Assembly (NCBI RefSeq): GCF_042684865.1
Contig: NZ_JBHUML010000002.1
Location: 434,001 to 498,000, forward strand
Reading direction: 5' to 3'
From: Salibacterium lacus
GTDB lineage: Bacteria > Bacillota > Bacilli > Bacillales > Marinococcaceae
DNA length: 64,000 nt
The translations under genes were made by a program, and so were the position numbers. Shown one piece after another: positions 51,695 to 60,502 of the stretch. The notes beneath the pieces were generated by a model that saw only the letters and a program-made list of their open reading frames with translations, searched no databases and was not told where the DNA came from. How positions within the stretch are numbered: the first letter of the stretch is position 1; each line of letters opens with the position of its first letter.

Positions 51695-54466
51695 TTAATT
51701 CGTCGACTCGTCATCATCGGTGCCGGATGAGTCTGAATCACTGCTGTCATCCGTACTGCCGTTATCGGAGGAATTGGATTGTACTTCACTGTCGTCGTTG
51801 CTGTCACTTGATCCGTCGCTGCTGTCATTCTCCGAATCGCTGGTGTTGTTACTGGAGTCATTATTGCTGCCGTCATTGTTATCGTTGTTTTCCTCGTTAT
51901 CATTACTGTCCTCGTTATTACCGGATTCCTCGTCATTTGACTGATCGTTATTTGATTCATCACTGTTGGAGGAATCGTTGTCTTCAGAGTTGTCTGTCTC
52001 CCCGCTGCTGCCGTTCTGTCCGTCTTCGCCGTCTTCATTTTCATTGTTGTCGTCTTCGTCGTCCGCGTCTTCATCCATGTCTTCGTCGTTTTCGGGGACA
52101 TTCACCTGAACCTCTGAAGAGGAACTGGATTGATTCGGTCCTTCCTCATTTATCACGGTAACCCGGAAGCCGTGGGTTGTGCCTTTTTGCGGAGATGACA
52201 GAGTATAGCTTAAGCCGGACTGGGTGGTGAGTGATTCGTATGAGCCGTCCTCTGTCCTGTGTTCCACCTCAAAAGCGCGGCCGTCCAGCTCATTTTGATC
52301 ATAATCCCAGCTTACCTGGATCTCATCATCTTCTTCATTGTAGGACGCATTCAATCCGGAAATGGTTTCAGGCTCTGCGAATTCATCTGAAATATTCTCC
52401 GGACCGGTACCTTCTACGAACAGTTCGGTGATGATTTCACTTTGCGGAGTGTATTGACTGGCTCGTTGGCCGGTACTCCGTTCTATATCAATCTCATTGA
52501 CGGAATCCGGCTTTTGAAAGTCCGGGGTATCCGTACCTTCTGATACATGGGACATAATGAGCCGGAATACTTCCTTGGCAATGTTGCTTTCGCTGCCGAT
52601 CAGGTGATTCTCGCCCCGGTCGGAGCTGAAACCGGTCCAGACGGCTGCCGTATAACGCGGGGTGTAGCCTGCGAACCACACGTCCGGATCGCCCTCGTGC
52701 GGAATGCCGTACTGCTCATGTTCAGAATCAGTAAAGTTGGTCGTTCCTGTCTTACCGGCGAGCGGCAGACCTGAAATGTCAGCTCCGGTTCCGGTTCCTT
52801 CATCTACAACGTCTTGCAGCATATCTGTGATCATGTACGCAGTGTAATCCTGCATAGCCTGGCGGGATTCATGTTCCATCGTGATTTCCCGTCCGTCCCG
52901 GAATTCGATGCGGCGTACCGCATGAGGTTCCGAATACGTTCCTTCATTACCAAAGGCTGCGTATGCTCCGGCCATGTCCAAGCTTGAAAGTCTCTTCGTT
53001 CCGCCAAGAGCAGAAGCCGGGTAAATCGTGTCCAGAGGCAACCCAAGACCACGGGCGAATTCACCGGCTTGTTCCAGTCCGGTTTCCTGCAGCGCTTTGA
53101 CGGCCGGAACGTTAATGGAGTTCACCAGTGCCTCTCTCATGCTCACTGACCCTCTATACCCTCCGGAATAGTTTCGTATTTGATCATCGCCATCTTCGGT
53201 ATAGGTGTGCGGTTCATCGACAAGCTGGTGGTACGTGGACCACTGATTGTATTCAATTGCCGGACCGTAATCCAGAATCGGTTTAATGGTAGAACCGGGT
53301 TGACCGCTGCCGTTACTGGCAAAATTAAATCCTTTAGCAACATCCTGACTCTGCCGGTTGCCGACCATTGCTTTAATAGCACCGGTTTCGGTATCCATTA
53401 ATGTGAACCCAACCTGGAACTGGTCACTGCTTGGATAGTTATCGATGTGCTGGTTCGTATTAATAACTTCTTCGGCATACTTCTGGGCATCAGGATCAAG
53501 CGTGGTATAGATTTTCAACCCGGCAGAATAAAGCTCATTGGAAGAGATACCTTCCACATCTTCCATCTCATTCTGAACGTGGGTGATAAACGAATCATAT
53601 ACCAATCCTTCCTTGGTCGGATTATAATCGAGCTGATCATTAATATTAACGGATTCGGCCTGCTCCGCTTCTTCACTGGAAATGAAATCATTTTCCTGCA
53701 TCAGACCGATAATCATGTTTCTCCGTTCTTTGGCGGTTTCCGGATTCTGAATGGGCTCATAATGGTTCGGTCTTCTCGGAATAGCCGCAAGAAGCGCAGC
53801 GTCTTCGATGGTTAATTCATCAATATCTTTATTAAAATACACATCCGATGCTTCACCGATACCGTAAGCCCCTTGTTCAAAATAGATCATGTTCAAGTAC
53901 ATCTCAAGGATCTGCTGCTTGGAATACTGCTGCTCCAGCCGGATGGCAAGGTACTGCTCCTGAACTTTCCTTGTAATCGTCTTATCCGGTGACAAAAAGG
54001 CGTTCTTTACGACCTGCTGTGTAATGGTGCTGGCACCTTCCGCACCAAAACCTTCGGATACGTTTGCGGCCAGTGCACCGAACACACGAATAATATCAAT
54101 CCCGAAGTGATCATAAAATCGTGTATCCTCTACAGCAATAAACGCTGATTTGGCATGTTCCGGCAGGTTATTAATATCTATGAGATCGCGGTTCTGTCCG
54201 GCCTGAAGCCTGGTCACCTGCTCGCCGTTCTGGTCATATATCTCGGCTGCTTCGGAGAGAACGAGTTCTTCGGGATCAAGGTCGGGTGCATTGCTGATCA
54301 TAAAACCCGCTGCGATACCTCCTCCGAGTACGAGCAGCATTCCAGTGATAAATATAGCAAGAATTATTTTCTTAAAGACAGAGCGTTTGCCTGATGTTTT
54401 CTTTTTTTTGCCCGAGGTCTGCTGTGCCCGGCGTTTTTCCTGTCTCGAGCGGTAATCCTGGCTCAT
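51695..54466 (-). CDS. ponA: Class A penicillin-binding protein 1 with acidic tail
   Basis: PonA polymerises and crosslinks peptidoglycan. The 923-residue protein has a basic cytoplasmic start and a membrane helix at about 32-52. The glycosyltransferase domain contains EDTRFYDHFGID near 113 and is followed by the transpeptidase motifs STIK near 392, SxN (SIN in VNSINVPA) and KTGT near 571. A fibronectin type III-like domain spans about 697-785. The final 135 residues or so are an almost pure Asp/Ser/Asn/Glu tail, strongly acidic, where B. subtilis has a shorter Gly/Asn-rich end. It is downstream of recU in one operon and ends at a bidirectional terminator. Confidence 0.95.
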   Translation of the reverse strand: MSQDYRSRQEKRRAQQTSGKKKKTSGKRSVFKKIILAIFITGMLLVLGGGIAAGFMISNAPDLDPEELVLSEAAEIYDQNGEQVTRLQAGQNRDLIDINNLPEHAKSAFIAVEDTRFYDHFGIDIIRVFGALAANVSEGFGAEGASTITQQVVKNAFLSPDKTITRKVQEQYLAIRLEQQYSKQQILEMYLNMIYFEQGAYGIGEASDVYFNKDIDELTIEDAALLAAIPRRPNHYEPIQNPETAKERRNMIIGLMQENDFISSEEAEQAESVNINDQLDYNPTKEGLVYDSFITHVQNEMEDVEGISSNELYSAGLKIYTTLDPDAQKYAEEVINTNQHIDNYPSSDQFQVGFTLMDTETGAIKAMVGNRQSQDVAKGFNFASNGSGQPGSTIKPILDYGPAIEYNQWSTYHQLVDEPHTYTEDGDDQIRNYSGGYRGSVSMREALVNSINVPAVKALQETGLEQAGEFARGLGLPLDTIYPASALGGTKRLSSLDMAGAYAAFGNEGTYSEPHAVRRIEFRDGREITMEHESRQAMQDYTAYMITDMLQDVVDEGTGTGADISGLPLAGKTGTTNFTDSEHEQYGIPHEGDPDVWFAGYTPRYTAAVWTGFSSDRGENHLIGSESNIAKEVFRLIMSHVSEGTDTPDFQKPDSVNEIDIERSTGQRASQYTPQSEIITELFVEGTGPENISDEFAEPETISGLNASYNEEDDEIQVSWDYDQNELDGRAFEVEHRTEDGSYESLTTQSGLSYTLSSPQKGTTHGFRVTVINEEGPNQSSSSSEVQVNVPENDEDMDEDADDEDDNNENEDGEDGQNGSSGETDNSEDNDSSNSDESNNDQSNDEESGNNEDSNDNEENNDNNDGSNNDSSNNTSDSENDSSDGSSDSNDDSEVQSNSSDNGSTDDSSDSDSSGTDDDESTN

Positions 54467-54553
54467 GGTTTGTTTTCTTCCTTTCTCTTAAGATGTTTCA
54501 TTTTGGCATGGGTTTATCACAAAATTAGTCGGCCCATGCTCCAAAACGTTACA

Positions 54554-55147
54554 TTATGAAAAATAAATACGATCGATGATGTCAAGGTAATCTATACGCG
54601 GGCTGTATTGAAGAGGGATCAGATGACCGTTTTCCCTGATATCCGGCAGAGGTATGGATTTTCGTTCCTTCTGTCCAAAATACCACTCTATGAAACGGGC
54701 GGCATCGTATAAATACGTCTCTTCAAGAAGCGTGAAACGAATGATTAAAAACGCAATGCCCTCGTGGCGGAGCACTTCACTCATATGGTCCATCTGGTGG
54801 GCATGGATGTTGCCAAAAGGAAAAGAAGTTTTATTTCGTGTTTCTTTTGCTTCAAAATCAATATAACGGCCGCGGTAAATACCGTTATAATCTGTCGTCG
54901 ACGGCTGTTTAAAATAAGCTTCGGTAATTTTTGCAGCACTTCGTTTCGGATAGTCAACATGCACAATCTGCACAGGGGTGGGTTTCTTATGAATAACAGC
55001 TCTTCCGGTAGACCGGTAATACTGGTTGGTATCATTAAGATCCTGCTCCAGTGTCATCCCCCGGTTTCCAAAGAAAGAAGGGGAAGAAGATGTGTGCTGC
55101 CGGCGGGAACCGGTGTACTTTTTCCCGCCGGGGTATCGAAAGGCCAT
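54554..55147 (-). CDS. recU: Holliday junction resolvase RecU
   Basis: RecU resolves Holliday junctions and modulates RecA. The 197-residue protein has the family opening FRYPGGK, then NRGMTLEQDLNDTNQYY and PTPVQIVHVDYPKRS. The catalytic YIDFEAKET block with TDYNGIYRGRY just before it supplies the acidic and Lys residues of the nuclease fold. The ATG at 55147 has AGGTGG upstream on the minus strand; longer starts reach into the promoter region. It forms the recU-ponA pair as in B. subtilis. Confidence 0.95.
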   Translation of the reverse strand: MAFRYPGGKKYTGSRRQHTSSSPSFFGNRGMTLEQDLNDTNQYYRSTGRAVIHKKPTPVQIVHVDYPKRSAAKITEAYFKQPSTTDYNGIYRGRYIDFEAKETRNKTSFPFGNIHAHQMDHMSEVLRHEGIAFLIIRFTLLEETYLYDAARFIEWYFGQKERKSIPLPDIRENGHLIPLQYSPRIDYLDIIDRIYFS

Positions 55148-55180
55148 AATACCACCTGCTTTGCTGTATTTCATTTCTCC

Positions 55181-55209
55181 ATCATAGCATATACCTGCCA
55201 TGGAAAGAA
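55181..55209 (-). promoter_or_regulatory. Possible promoter of recU-ponA
   Basis: Reading the minus strand: TTCTTT (55209-55204), 17-bp spacer, extended -10 TGC-TATGAT (down to 55181). It lies 33 bases before the recU start. Confidence 0.4.
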
Positions 55210-55296
55210 CCATCTTTCTTCACACAAAAGGGGAAAGTAGACAATGATGGGGAGACTCATGTTATGATAATACAGTAAGGGAGAGTGAAAGAATCA

Positions 55297-55551
55297 ATGA
55301 ATGAGAAGCCGGTTAATCTTGGTTTTGGCAATATGATGCCGCCTGAACGAATCATATCCATTGTCAGCTCGGACTCCGCCCCTACGAAACGTTTGATTCA
55401 GGAAGCCCGGGATAGAAAAATGCTGATTGATGTAACAAACGGTAGAAAAACAAGGAGTATTATCCTTGCAGATAGCGACCACGTTCTGCTTTCCGCTATT
55501 CAGCCTGAAACGGTGGCACAGCGGTTAAATGAGAATGAAAGTGGTAGTTAG
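55297..55551 (+). CDS. RemA-like DNA-binding protein (DUF370)
   Basis: An 84-residue protein with the whole RemA-type core: VNLGFGNMM, ERIISIVSSDSAPTKRLI, a MLIDVTNGRKTRS strand pair and DSDHVLLSAIQPETVAQRL. RemA forms octameric rings that wrap DNA and activate biofilm and osmoprotection genes in B. subtilis, where its gene precedes gmk. This copy is beside recU, so it is probably a paralog. ATG 55297 is chosen; a GTG at 55285 abuts the GGGAGAG stretch. Confidence 0.85.
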   Translation: MNEKPVNLGFGNMMPPERIISIVSSDSAPTKRLIQEARDRKMLIDVTNGRKTRSIILADSDHVLLSAIQPETVAQRLNENESGS

Positions 55552-55555
55552 CGCG

Positions 55556-55584
55556 AAGCTTCGGTTTATACCGGAGCTTTTTTT
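55556..55584 (+). terminator. Intrinsic terminator of the RemA-like gene
   Basis: AAGCTTCGG / CCGGAGCTT stem with one wobble (55556-55564 with 55571-55579), six-base loop, then a run of T residues. Confidence 0.88.
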
Positions 55585-55700
55585 GTAGATTTCAGGCTGA
55601 TTTATACCTCCTTTTTCGAATAAGCACTAGTTCTGTCAGTTCGGCAGGGTTTCTTTTTTCAAAGAAGAAAGAAAGAGACAGGAAAAAGGAGGAATGCAAA

Positions 55701-56180
55701 ATGACAGAACAGTACTGCAAAACCAAAGACATTGCGCTGCGCTTGGAGATTTCACCGGCAACCGTTTTAAAATGGGTAAAAAAATACCATATCCCTTACA
55801 CTGTTAACGCGAGTGGCCACTACTGCTTCTCTGAAGATACTGTTCCCGAATTTCTGAAAATCAAAAATCAGCATCAGCAGGACGGATATCATGCATCGGA
55901 ACACAGTGAGCACATCAGCCGTACGGTTATGCTGGAACGCCTGGCGCAGACAGAAGAAAATGTTCAGATACTGGAACGGATGATTATGAATAAAGCAGAC
56001 GATATTGTGACTTTTCAAATGATGGAGCAGCGCAGGAGAATAGAAGCATTGATGAAAAAAATGGACAAGCTTGAAAAACAAATGGAGGAGCAGAGTCCGA
56101 AGCCGCGCCGGAAACAGGAAGAGGCGGCCGGTATTCCTTATTCAAACCATACGCCGGCAGGACTCTTTCAGTTTGAATGA
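55701..56180 (+). CDS. MerR-type HTH and coiled-coil protein, RacA-like
   Basis: A 159-residue protein. Residues 1-50 form a MerR-like helix-turn-helix (TKDIALRLEISPATVLKWVKKYHIPY in two helices, then a wing with GHYCFSEDTV). Residues about 75-130 form a coiled coil rich in Glu, Lys and Met, followed by a basic PKPRRK patch and a short tail. This layout is that of RacA, which anchors the chromosome near oriC to the cell pole during sporulation, but similarity is weak outside the HTH, and other chromosome-binding HTH/coiled-coil proteins look the same. AAAGGAGGAA precedes the ATG. Confidence 0.6.
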   Translation: MTEQYCKTKDIALRLEISPATVLKWVKKYHIPYTVNASGHYCFSEDTVPEFLKIKNQHQQDGYHASEHSEHISRTVMLERLAQTEENVQILERMIMNKADDIVTFQMMEQRRRIEALMKKMDKLEKQMEEQSPKPRRKQEEAAGIPYSNHTPAGLFQFE

Positions 56181-56223
56181 CTGTTTCCTCGTGGTACGAT
56201 ATGGAGAAGAGGAGGGGACGGAT

Positions 56224-56595
56224 ATGCAGCAGGAACAAAAACAAGACCTTCATACGAAAATACAAAGGTTAAAAAAATATAATGAAGAATCGCTTCAGAA
56301 TTTCACAACCATAGCACAGAATCCGGAGTATACACCCGATTTCTATGAAGAGGTCAAACCGTTTGCCGACCGGATGAAAGAGACGGCTGATGCCTGGAAA
56401 CCACTTGCGGAACAATGGATTATAGAAGAAAAACCGACTTATTTTTACTTGAAGCAGATTGATGATACCCATGAGAATATGTGTATCTCTTCGATTCGGT
56501 CTTTTCAGTCCGATACGAAAAAGAAACGGTTTCGGGAGATGATTCAGTCGATTGATTATATTTTAACCGGAATGGAAGAACAGCTTCATTTATAG
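56224..56595 (+). CDS. yppE: YppE-like protein (DUF1798)
   Basis: A 123-residue soluble helical protein. Conserved points of the DUF1798 family are visible: the EVKPFADRM helix near 46-54, WKPLAEQW, and QSDTKKKRFREMIQSIDYIL near the end. B. subtilis YppE has the same length and lies in the recU neighbourhood. The known structure is a four-helix bundle; function is unknown. ATG 56224 follows GAGGGGACGG. Confidence 0.8.
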   Translation: MQQEQKQDLHTKIQRLKKYNEESLQNFTTIAQNPEYTPDFYEEVKPFADRMKETADAWKPLAEQWIIEEKPTYFYLKQIDDTHENMCISSIRSFQSDTKKKRFREMIQSIDYILTGMEEQLHL

Positions 56596-56616
56596 GCCAA
56601 AAAAGGCGGGATAACA

Positions 56617-57447
56617 GTGAAGTATATTGTAGAACCTGAATGGGTGGAAAAGGTGCGGAGCAGACTGGATGTGCGTATTGTAGACTGCCGTTTTCAGCTG
56701 GGAAAGCCCGAGGCAGGAAAACAGGCATATCAAAATGAGCATATACCGGGTGCTGTCCATATGGATCTGGAAAAAGACTTGAGTGCAGCGGAGGAATCCT
56801 ATGGAGGAAGACATCCGCTTCCGGATATGGATCAATTCTCTGAGGCGTTATCAGAAGCAGGAATAGATCAGGACACCATGGTCATTGCTTATGATGACCA
56901 GGGAGGAGCCATGGCTGCGCGGTTCTGGTGGATGATGATGTACGCTGGACACGCACGGACATTTGTCATGGACCGGCCGTTTTCGTTATGGAAGCAGGAA
57001 GGATACCCTGTTGAAAGCCGGGAGCCTGAATGGAAAAGAAGAGAATTTACTGCCGGTATCCAGCCTCAGATGCTGGCATCCGTAGAAGAAATCAAATTAG
57101 CGCTTCATGAAGAATCAAGCCGGATCATCGACGGACGCGATGAAAAACGCTACCGCGGAGAAACGGAGCCGGTGGATCATACGGCCGGGCATATTCCGGG
57201 CGCAGAACATTATTTCTGGAAGGGTGTACTGAATGAAAATCAAATCTGGAAACGTCCGGAAGAACTGAAAAGCCACTTTTATCAGCTTCCGGAAGAGGAG
57301 AAGATTTACTCTTACTGCGGCTCCGGTGTGACAGCATGCGTAAACGTACTTGCACTTAAAGAAGCAGGGTACGAAAATCCACGGCTTTATGCCGGAAGCT
57401 GGAGTGACTGGATTTCCTACGGGGATCTGCCGGTGGAAAAAGATTAG
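56617..57447 (+). CDS. Tandem rhodanese-domain sulfurtransferase
   Basis: A 276-residue protein of two rhodanese domains. In the N-terminal one the active-site position is Asp (AYDDQGGAMAARF), so it is structural. The C-terminal one has the loop CGSGVTAC near 234-241 with catalytic Cys. That loop is of the 3-mercaptopyruvate sulfurtransferase kind (CG[S/T]GVTA) rather than the thiosulfate kind (CRKGVTA). Start is GTG behind GGCGGG. Its stop codon overlaps that of the convergent gene by four bases. Confidence 0.9.
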   Translation: MKYIVEPEWVEKVRSRLDVRIVDCRFQLGKPEAGKQAYQNEHIPGAVHMDLEKDLSAAEESYGGRHPLPDMDQFSEALSEAGIDQDTMVIAYDDQGGAMAARFWWMMMYAGHARTFVMDRPFSLWKQEGYPVESREPEWKRREFTAGIQPQMLASVEEIKLALHEESSRIIDGRDEKRYRGETEPVDHTAGHIPGAEHYFWKGVLNENQIWKRPEELKSHFYQLPEEEKIYSYCGSGVTACVNVLALKEAGYENPRLYAGSWSDWISYGDLPVEKD

Positions 57448-58058
57448 TGCTGCTGTTGTCTTATCGGCCGGCTTCTTGGAAGGCGCCATCCATAGTGCAC
57501 AGACAGCATCCTGGCAATAACAATCAAGGCGAGGATGGTTATGTATCCCGGCATGGAGGAAATCCAGCCCATGCCGATACCGATACCGGCGGGAACCGTC
57601 CAGGCGATGTAAATTTCATGGCGCAGAAACAGTGGTTTTCTGCCGGCCAGCACATCGCGGATCATTCCGCCGCCGGTACCCGTTAACGCGGCCGCGGCTA
57701 TGGAAGCACTGAGCGGCAGGTTCATTTCAGAGGCGTAAATGGCCCCCTGCACAGCAAAAGATCCCAGGCCGATGGCATCAAACATAAGACCCCATTTTCT
57801 CCACGTTTCAAATAAAAAACGCGGCAGCAAAAAGGCAATCGTCATAATAATAAAAGCGGTAAGAAACAAAGCTTCCTGTTCCCACAGATTAGTGACCGGA
57901 ACCCCAATCAAAAGGTTCCGCACAGCTCCGCCGCCAAAAGCTGTCACGAACCCGAGAATATAAATCCCCATTAAATCATATTCTTCATCCATTGCAGCAA
58001 AAACACCACTTAACGCAAAAGCGGTAGTGCCGATAATATTGAGAATGTCCCACGTCAC
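57444..58058 (-). CDS. TRIC-type cation channel family membrane protein (UPF0126)
   Basis: A 204-residue protein with seven predicted helices in two similar halves. Each half holds the glycine-rich signature: FGGGAVRNLLIG near 40-51 and TGTGGGMIRDVLAG near 125-138. Bacterial relatives of the trimeric intracellular cation channels share this layout and conduct K+/Na+ in vitro; a role in ion balance would suit a saline habitat (inference). GTG 58058 is preceded on the minus strand by AAAGGAGG. Confidence 0.88.
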   Translation of the reverse strand: MTWDILNIIGTTAFALSGVFAAMDEEYDLMGIYILGFVTAFGGGAVRNLLIGVPVTNLWEQEALFLTAFIIMTIAFLLPRFLFETWRKWGLMFDAIGLGSFAVQGAIYASEMNLPLSASIAAAALTGTGGGMIRDVLAGRKPLFLRHEIYIAWTVPAGIGIGMGWISSMPGYITILALIVIARMLSVHYGWRLPRSRPIRQQQH

Positions 58059-58081
58059 CCGGGACCGCCTCCTTTGTTAAC

Positions 58082-58109
58082 AAAAATTCCCGGCCCTATC
58101 AGGCCGGGA
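58082..58109 (-). terminator. Intrinsic terminator of the ADCK kinase gene
   Basis: On the minus strand TCCCGGCC / GGCCGGGA (8-bp stem, six-base loop) followed by a T-run, directly after the kinase stop codon at 58113. Confidence 0.85.
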
Positions 58110-58112
58110 TAT

Positions 58113-59789
58113 TCAAAATCGTCCGGATTTGAATATAGCATACAGGAGCCATACAAACATAACAAATGAAATAATGAAACTGACTTCGATGACCGGCAGA
58201 GTGACGAGTGGAGAAGAGGAATCGCCGAACGTGGACCCGACAATCAGACCGACCATGATGATACTGAACGCAAGCAGTATAATACTGAAAGAAAGGCGGT
58301 TGCTGATCCGGTCCAGCTTATTCAAAAAGATATTCATCTTCGGTACTTTCATCTCAATACCGACGTGGCTTTTGTTCAATTTGGCGAGGGCATCGCGGAA
58401 CTCTCTTGGGATATCGAGGAGATAATCCCGCTGCCGCACGCCTTCGTTCCACCAGTCTTTGGCGATGTTTTTAGGATTTATCTGCTCCATCGCCAGTTTC
58501 TTGCCGTACGGTTCCGCTATTTCAACAATGCTGAGATCCGGGTCAAGATGTTCGATGATGCTTTCGAACGTAATTAATGCTTTGGCCAGCATCGTATATT
58601 CTTTGTAAATCTGAATCTCGTACCGGTGGGAGGTGGCAAAAATATCATTGATCGCCTCGCCGAACCGGATATCCTGAAAAGATCTTTCGTAGTATTTGGA
58701 AAGCAGATAATAGACATCTTCGGCAAACTGATCGTGATCAATCGTATCCGGAATATCGGCCATTTCGTATATGGCCGCAGCCACCTCATCCGGTTTTTTC
58801 CGGGTCATGGCAATAATATAATTGATGAACTGGCGGCGCATTTCTTTATTGAGCCTGCCGATCTGCCCGAAATCAATCAGCCCTGCTGTTTCATAGCCGG
58901 TGAAGACAATATTTCCGGGGTGGGGATCACTGTGAAAAAATCCGTCCACCATGACCTGGTGAAAGAAAGCGTCCGTGAGGGAACGCGCGATTTCTTTTTT
59001 GTTAAACTGTTTATCGGTATGCTCCAGTTCGGAAAACTTTGTACCGTCCAGAAAAGAAATGGTAAGCACACGGCGGCTCGAATAAGATTCGAACACCTCT
59101 GGAATGTCAAGAGCCGGGAACTGTTCCATGTTGGTTTTCATTTTCTCCGTGTTACGCGCTTCGACGTAGTAATCCACTTCATCCCGTATAGCATCTACAT
59201 ATTCCTCGATAACGTCCTGTAACTGATAATAGCTTGCCCACTGAAAACGCTGGGTAAATAGTTTGGCAAGGTCTCTCAGTATATCAATGTCTTTCTCTAT
59301 GGTTTCCTTAATATGCGGACGTGATACCTTGACCGCCACGTCTGTTCCATCGTGGAGTCTGGCTTTGTATACCTGGCCGATGGAGGCCGCAGCAATCGGT
59401 TCGTCGGAAAATGATGCGAACAAATCCTCTGCGCGGTGTCCAAGGTCGTGTTCCATAATCTGCTGTGCCTTTTCAAACGGAAAAGGAGAGACTTCATCCT
59501 GCAGTTTCTGCAGCTCCTCTATGATGGACGGAGGAAAGATATCTTCTCTCGTGCTGATCATCTGACCAAGTTTTATAAAAGTAGGTCCAAGTTCTTCCAG
59601 TACTCTGCGGATCCGCTGTCCTATCGAGTGCATGTTAACATCATCCGGATTGGAAGCCATGCGTTTTGGAAGGGATAAAATGTGAAACAGCCCCACTTCC
59701 TGCAGGATATATCCGAAACCGTGCCGGGCAAGAGTAGCTGCTATCTTTCTGTAGCGGTTCGCGTGTTTAAGACCTCGTGATATTTCCAT
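58113..59789 (-). CDS. UbiB/ADCK-family atypical protein kinase
   Basis: A 558-residue protein with the ADCK features: the KxGQ motif in FIKLGQMISTREDIFPP near 72-88 and the Ala-rich nucleotide loop AAASIGQVYKARL. The catalytic loop HSDPHPGNIVF is near 287 and the metal-binding LIDFGQIGR near 306. Two C-terminal membrane helices anchor it. Members aid ubiquinone or isoprenoid-quinone handling and behave as lipid-extracting ATPases. This genome makes menaquinone, so a link to quinone mobility is plausible but unproved. No close B. subtilis neighbour is here. Confidence 0.9.
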   Translation of the reverse strand: MEISRGLKHANRYRKIAATLARHGFGYILQEVGLFHILSLPKRMASNPDDVNMHSIGQRIRRVLEELGPTFIKLGQMISTREDIFPPSIIEELQKLQDEVSPFPFEKAQQIMEHDLGHRAEDLFASFSDEPIAAASIGQVYKARLHDGTDVAVKVSRPHIKETIEKDIDILRDLAKLFTQRFQWASYYQLQDVIEEYVDAIRDEVDYYVEARNTEKMKTNMEQFPALDIPEVFESYSSRRVLTISFLDGTKFSELEHTDKQFNKKEIARSLTDAFFHQVMVDGFFHSDPHPGNIVFTGYETAGLIDFGQIGRLNKEMRRQFINYIIAMTRKKPDEVAAAIYEMADIPDTIDHDQFAEDVYYLLSKYYERSFQDIRFGEAINDIFATSHRYEIQIYKEYTMLAKALITFESIIEHLDPDLSIVEIAEPYGKKLAMEQINPKNIAKDWWNEGVRQRDYLLDIPREFRDALAKLNKSHVGIEMKVPKMNIFLNKLDRISNRLSFSIILLAFSIIMVGLIVGSTFGDSSSPLVTLPVIEVSFIISFVMFVWLLYAIFKSGRF

Positions 59790-59845
59790 GTAACAATTCC
59801 TTTCCAGGAATATAAAACCTTAAATCGGCTTTTTGATCCATCCGT

Positions 59846-60175
59846 TCAGCTTTCGTTATTATCCGATCCGTTATCTTTATACTGTTCAAGCTTCTCTTCC
59901 AGCTCATGAAGTTTGGCTTCAATCCGTTCAATGTCGGTGTCCGAGGCAAGTCCAAGGTCCCGGAAGGCATCTCTTGCTTTATCTTTTGAGCGCCCGCTCC
60001 AGTCCGACTCCATATGTTTCCCGCGTTCGATCAGTTCCTCTTTCCACTGCTCGGCTTCCCGAGGTGTAATTCTGCCGCGCGTAACCAGGTCGTCAATATA
60101 AGTCTGGACTTTTTCTTTTCCGTAGGAAGCAGCGCCGAGACCGAGAAAAAATCCTTTTTTCAGCATATCATTCAT
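59846..60175 (-). CDS. Phasin-superfamily / PHA-regulator-like protein
   Basis: A 109-residue protein: a short glycine-containing hydrophobic start (KKGFFLGLGAASYGKEKVQTYI), a KGEITPREA-like segment (RGRITPREAEQW), then a charged helix and a C-terminal coiled coil (IERIEAKLHELEEKLEQ). This is the pattern of small phasin-like proteins often found next to UbiB/ADCK kinases. Its role is not known; a membrane or granule surface partner of the kinase is a guess. ATG 60175 is eight bases after AGGAGG; ATG 60178 is also possible. Confidence 0.75.
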   Translation of the reverse strand: MNDMLKKGFFLGLGAASYGKEKVQTYIDDLVTRGRITPREAEQWKEELIERGKHMESDWSGRSKDKARDAFRDLGLASDTDIERIEAKLHELEEKLEQYKDNGSDNNES

Positions 60176-60255
60176 CATATTTTCCTCCTGTATCATTTTT
60201 AGCGGTTCCGTTGTGTTTGCCGGTATGATTTTTTACAATAGAAAAGAACGTCCTG

Positions 60256-60299
60256 AAAAAGGCTTACCTGAAAATAGAATACTCTATTCAGACAAGCCT
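60256..60299 (-). terminator. Long interrupted hairpin terminator
   Basis: AGGCTT, CTGAA and TAGA on one side pair with TCTA, TTCAG and AAGCCT on the other, with small symmetric internal loops (60260-60299). On the minus strand it ends AAGCCTTTTT, so it should terminate the 59-residue gene. Confidence 0.7.
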
Positions 60300-60322
60300 G
60301 CAGGGAAATATAAATAAAGTTC

Positions 60323-60502
60323 TTACCCGTTGTCGCGGAGCATGGAATAAATGAAAAATACGAGGACGACAACCGATATGACGGACAGTCCTGCTATTAA
60401 ACTGTTGTCCGCGTCGTTCCAGGCATTTACCGAGGATGCTGATGCAGCCGCCGGCATAGTGAAGATAATCAGGGCAAGAAGCACTGCACTGAGTCTTTTC
60501 AT
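60323..60502 (-). CDS. Small exported membrane protein, unknown
   Basis: A 59-residue protein: a signal peptide with Ala-rich cleavage region (TMPAAASAS, about residues 15-23), a short outer loop (NAWNDADNSLIAG) and a C-terminal membrane helix ending SMLRDNG. ATG 60502 has GAAGGAGG upstream on the minus strand. I do not recognise it. The good ribosome binding site, clear topology and own terminator support a real gene. Confidence 0.7.
   Translation of the reverse strand: MKRLSAVLLALIIFTMPAAASASSVNAWNDADNSLIAGLSVISVVVLVFFIYSMLRDNG

Noticed and set aside
51616..52161. Plus-strand open frame of 181 residues rich in Cys, His and Arg opposite ponA
   Set aside because: It is the antisense of the Asp/Ser/Asn tail of PonA; the odd composition follows from the repetitive codons, and no ribosome binding site precedes it.
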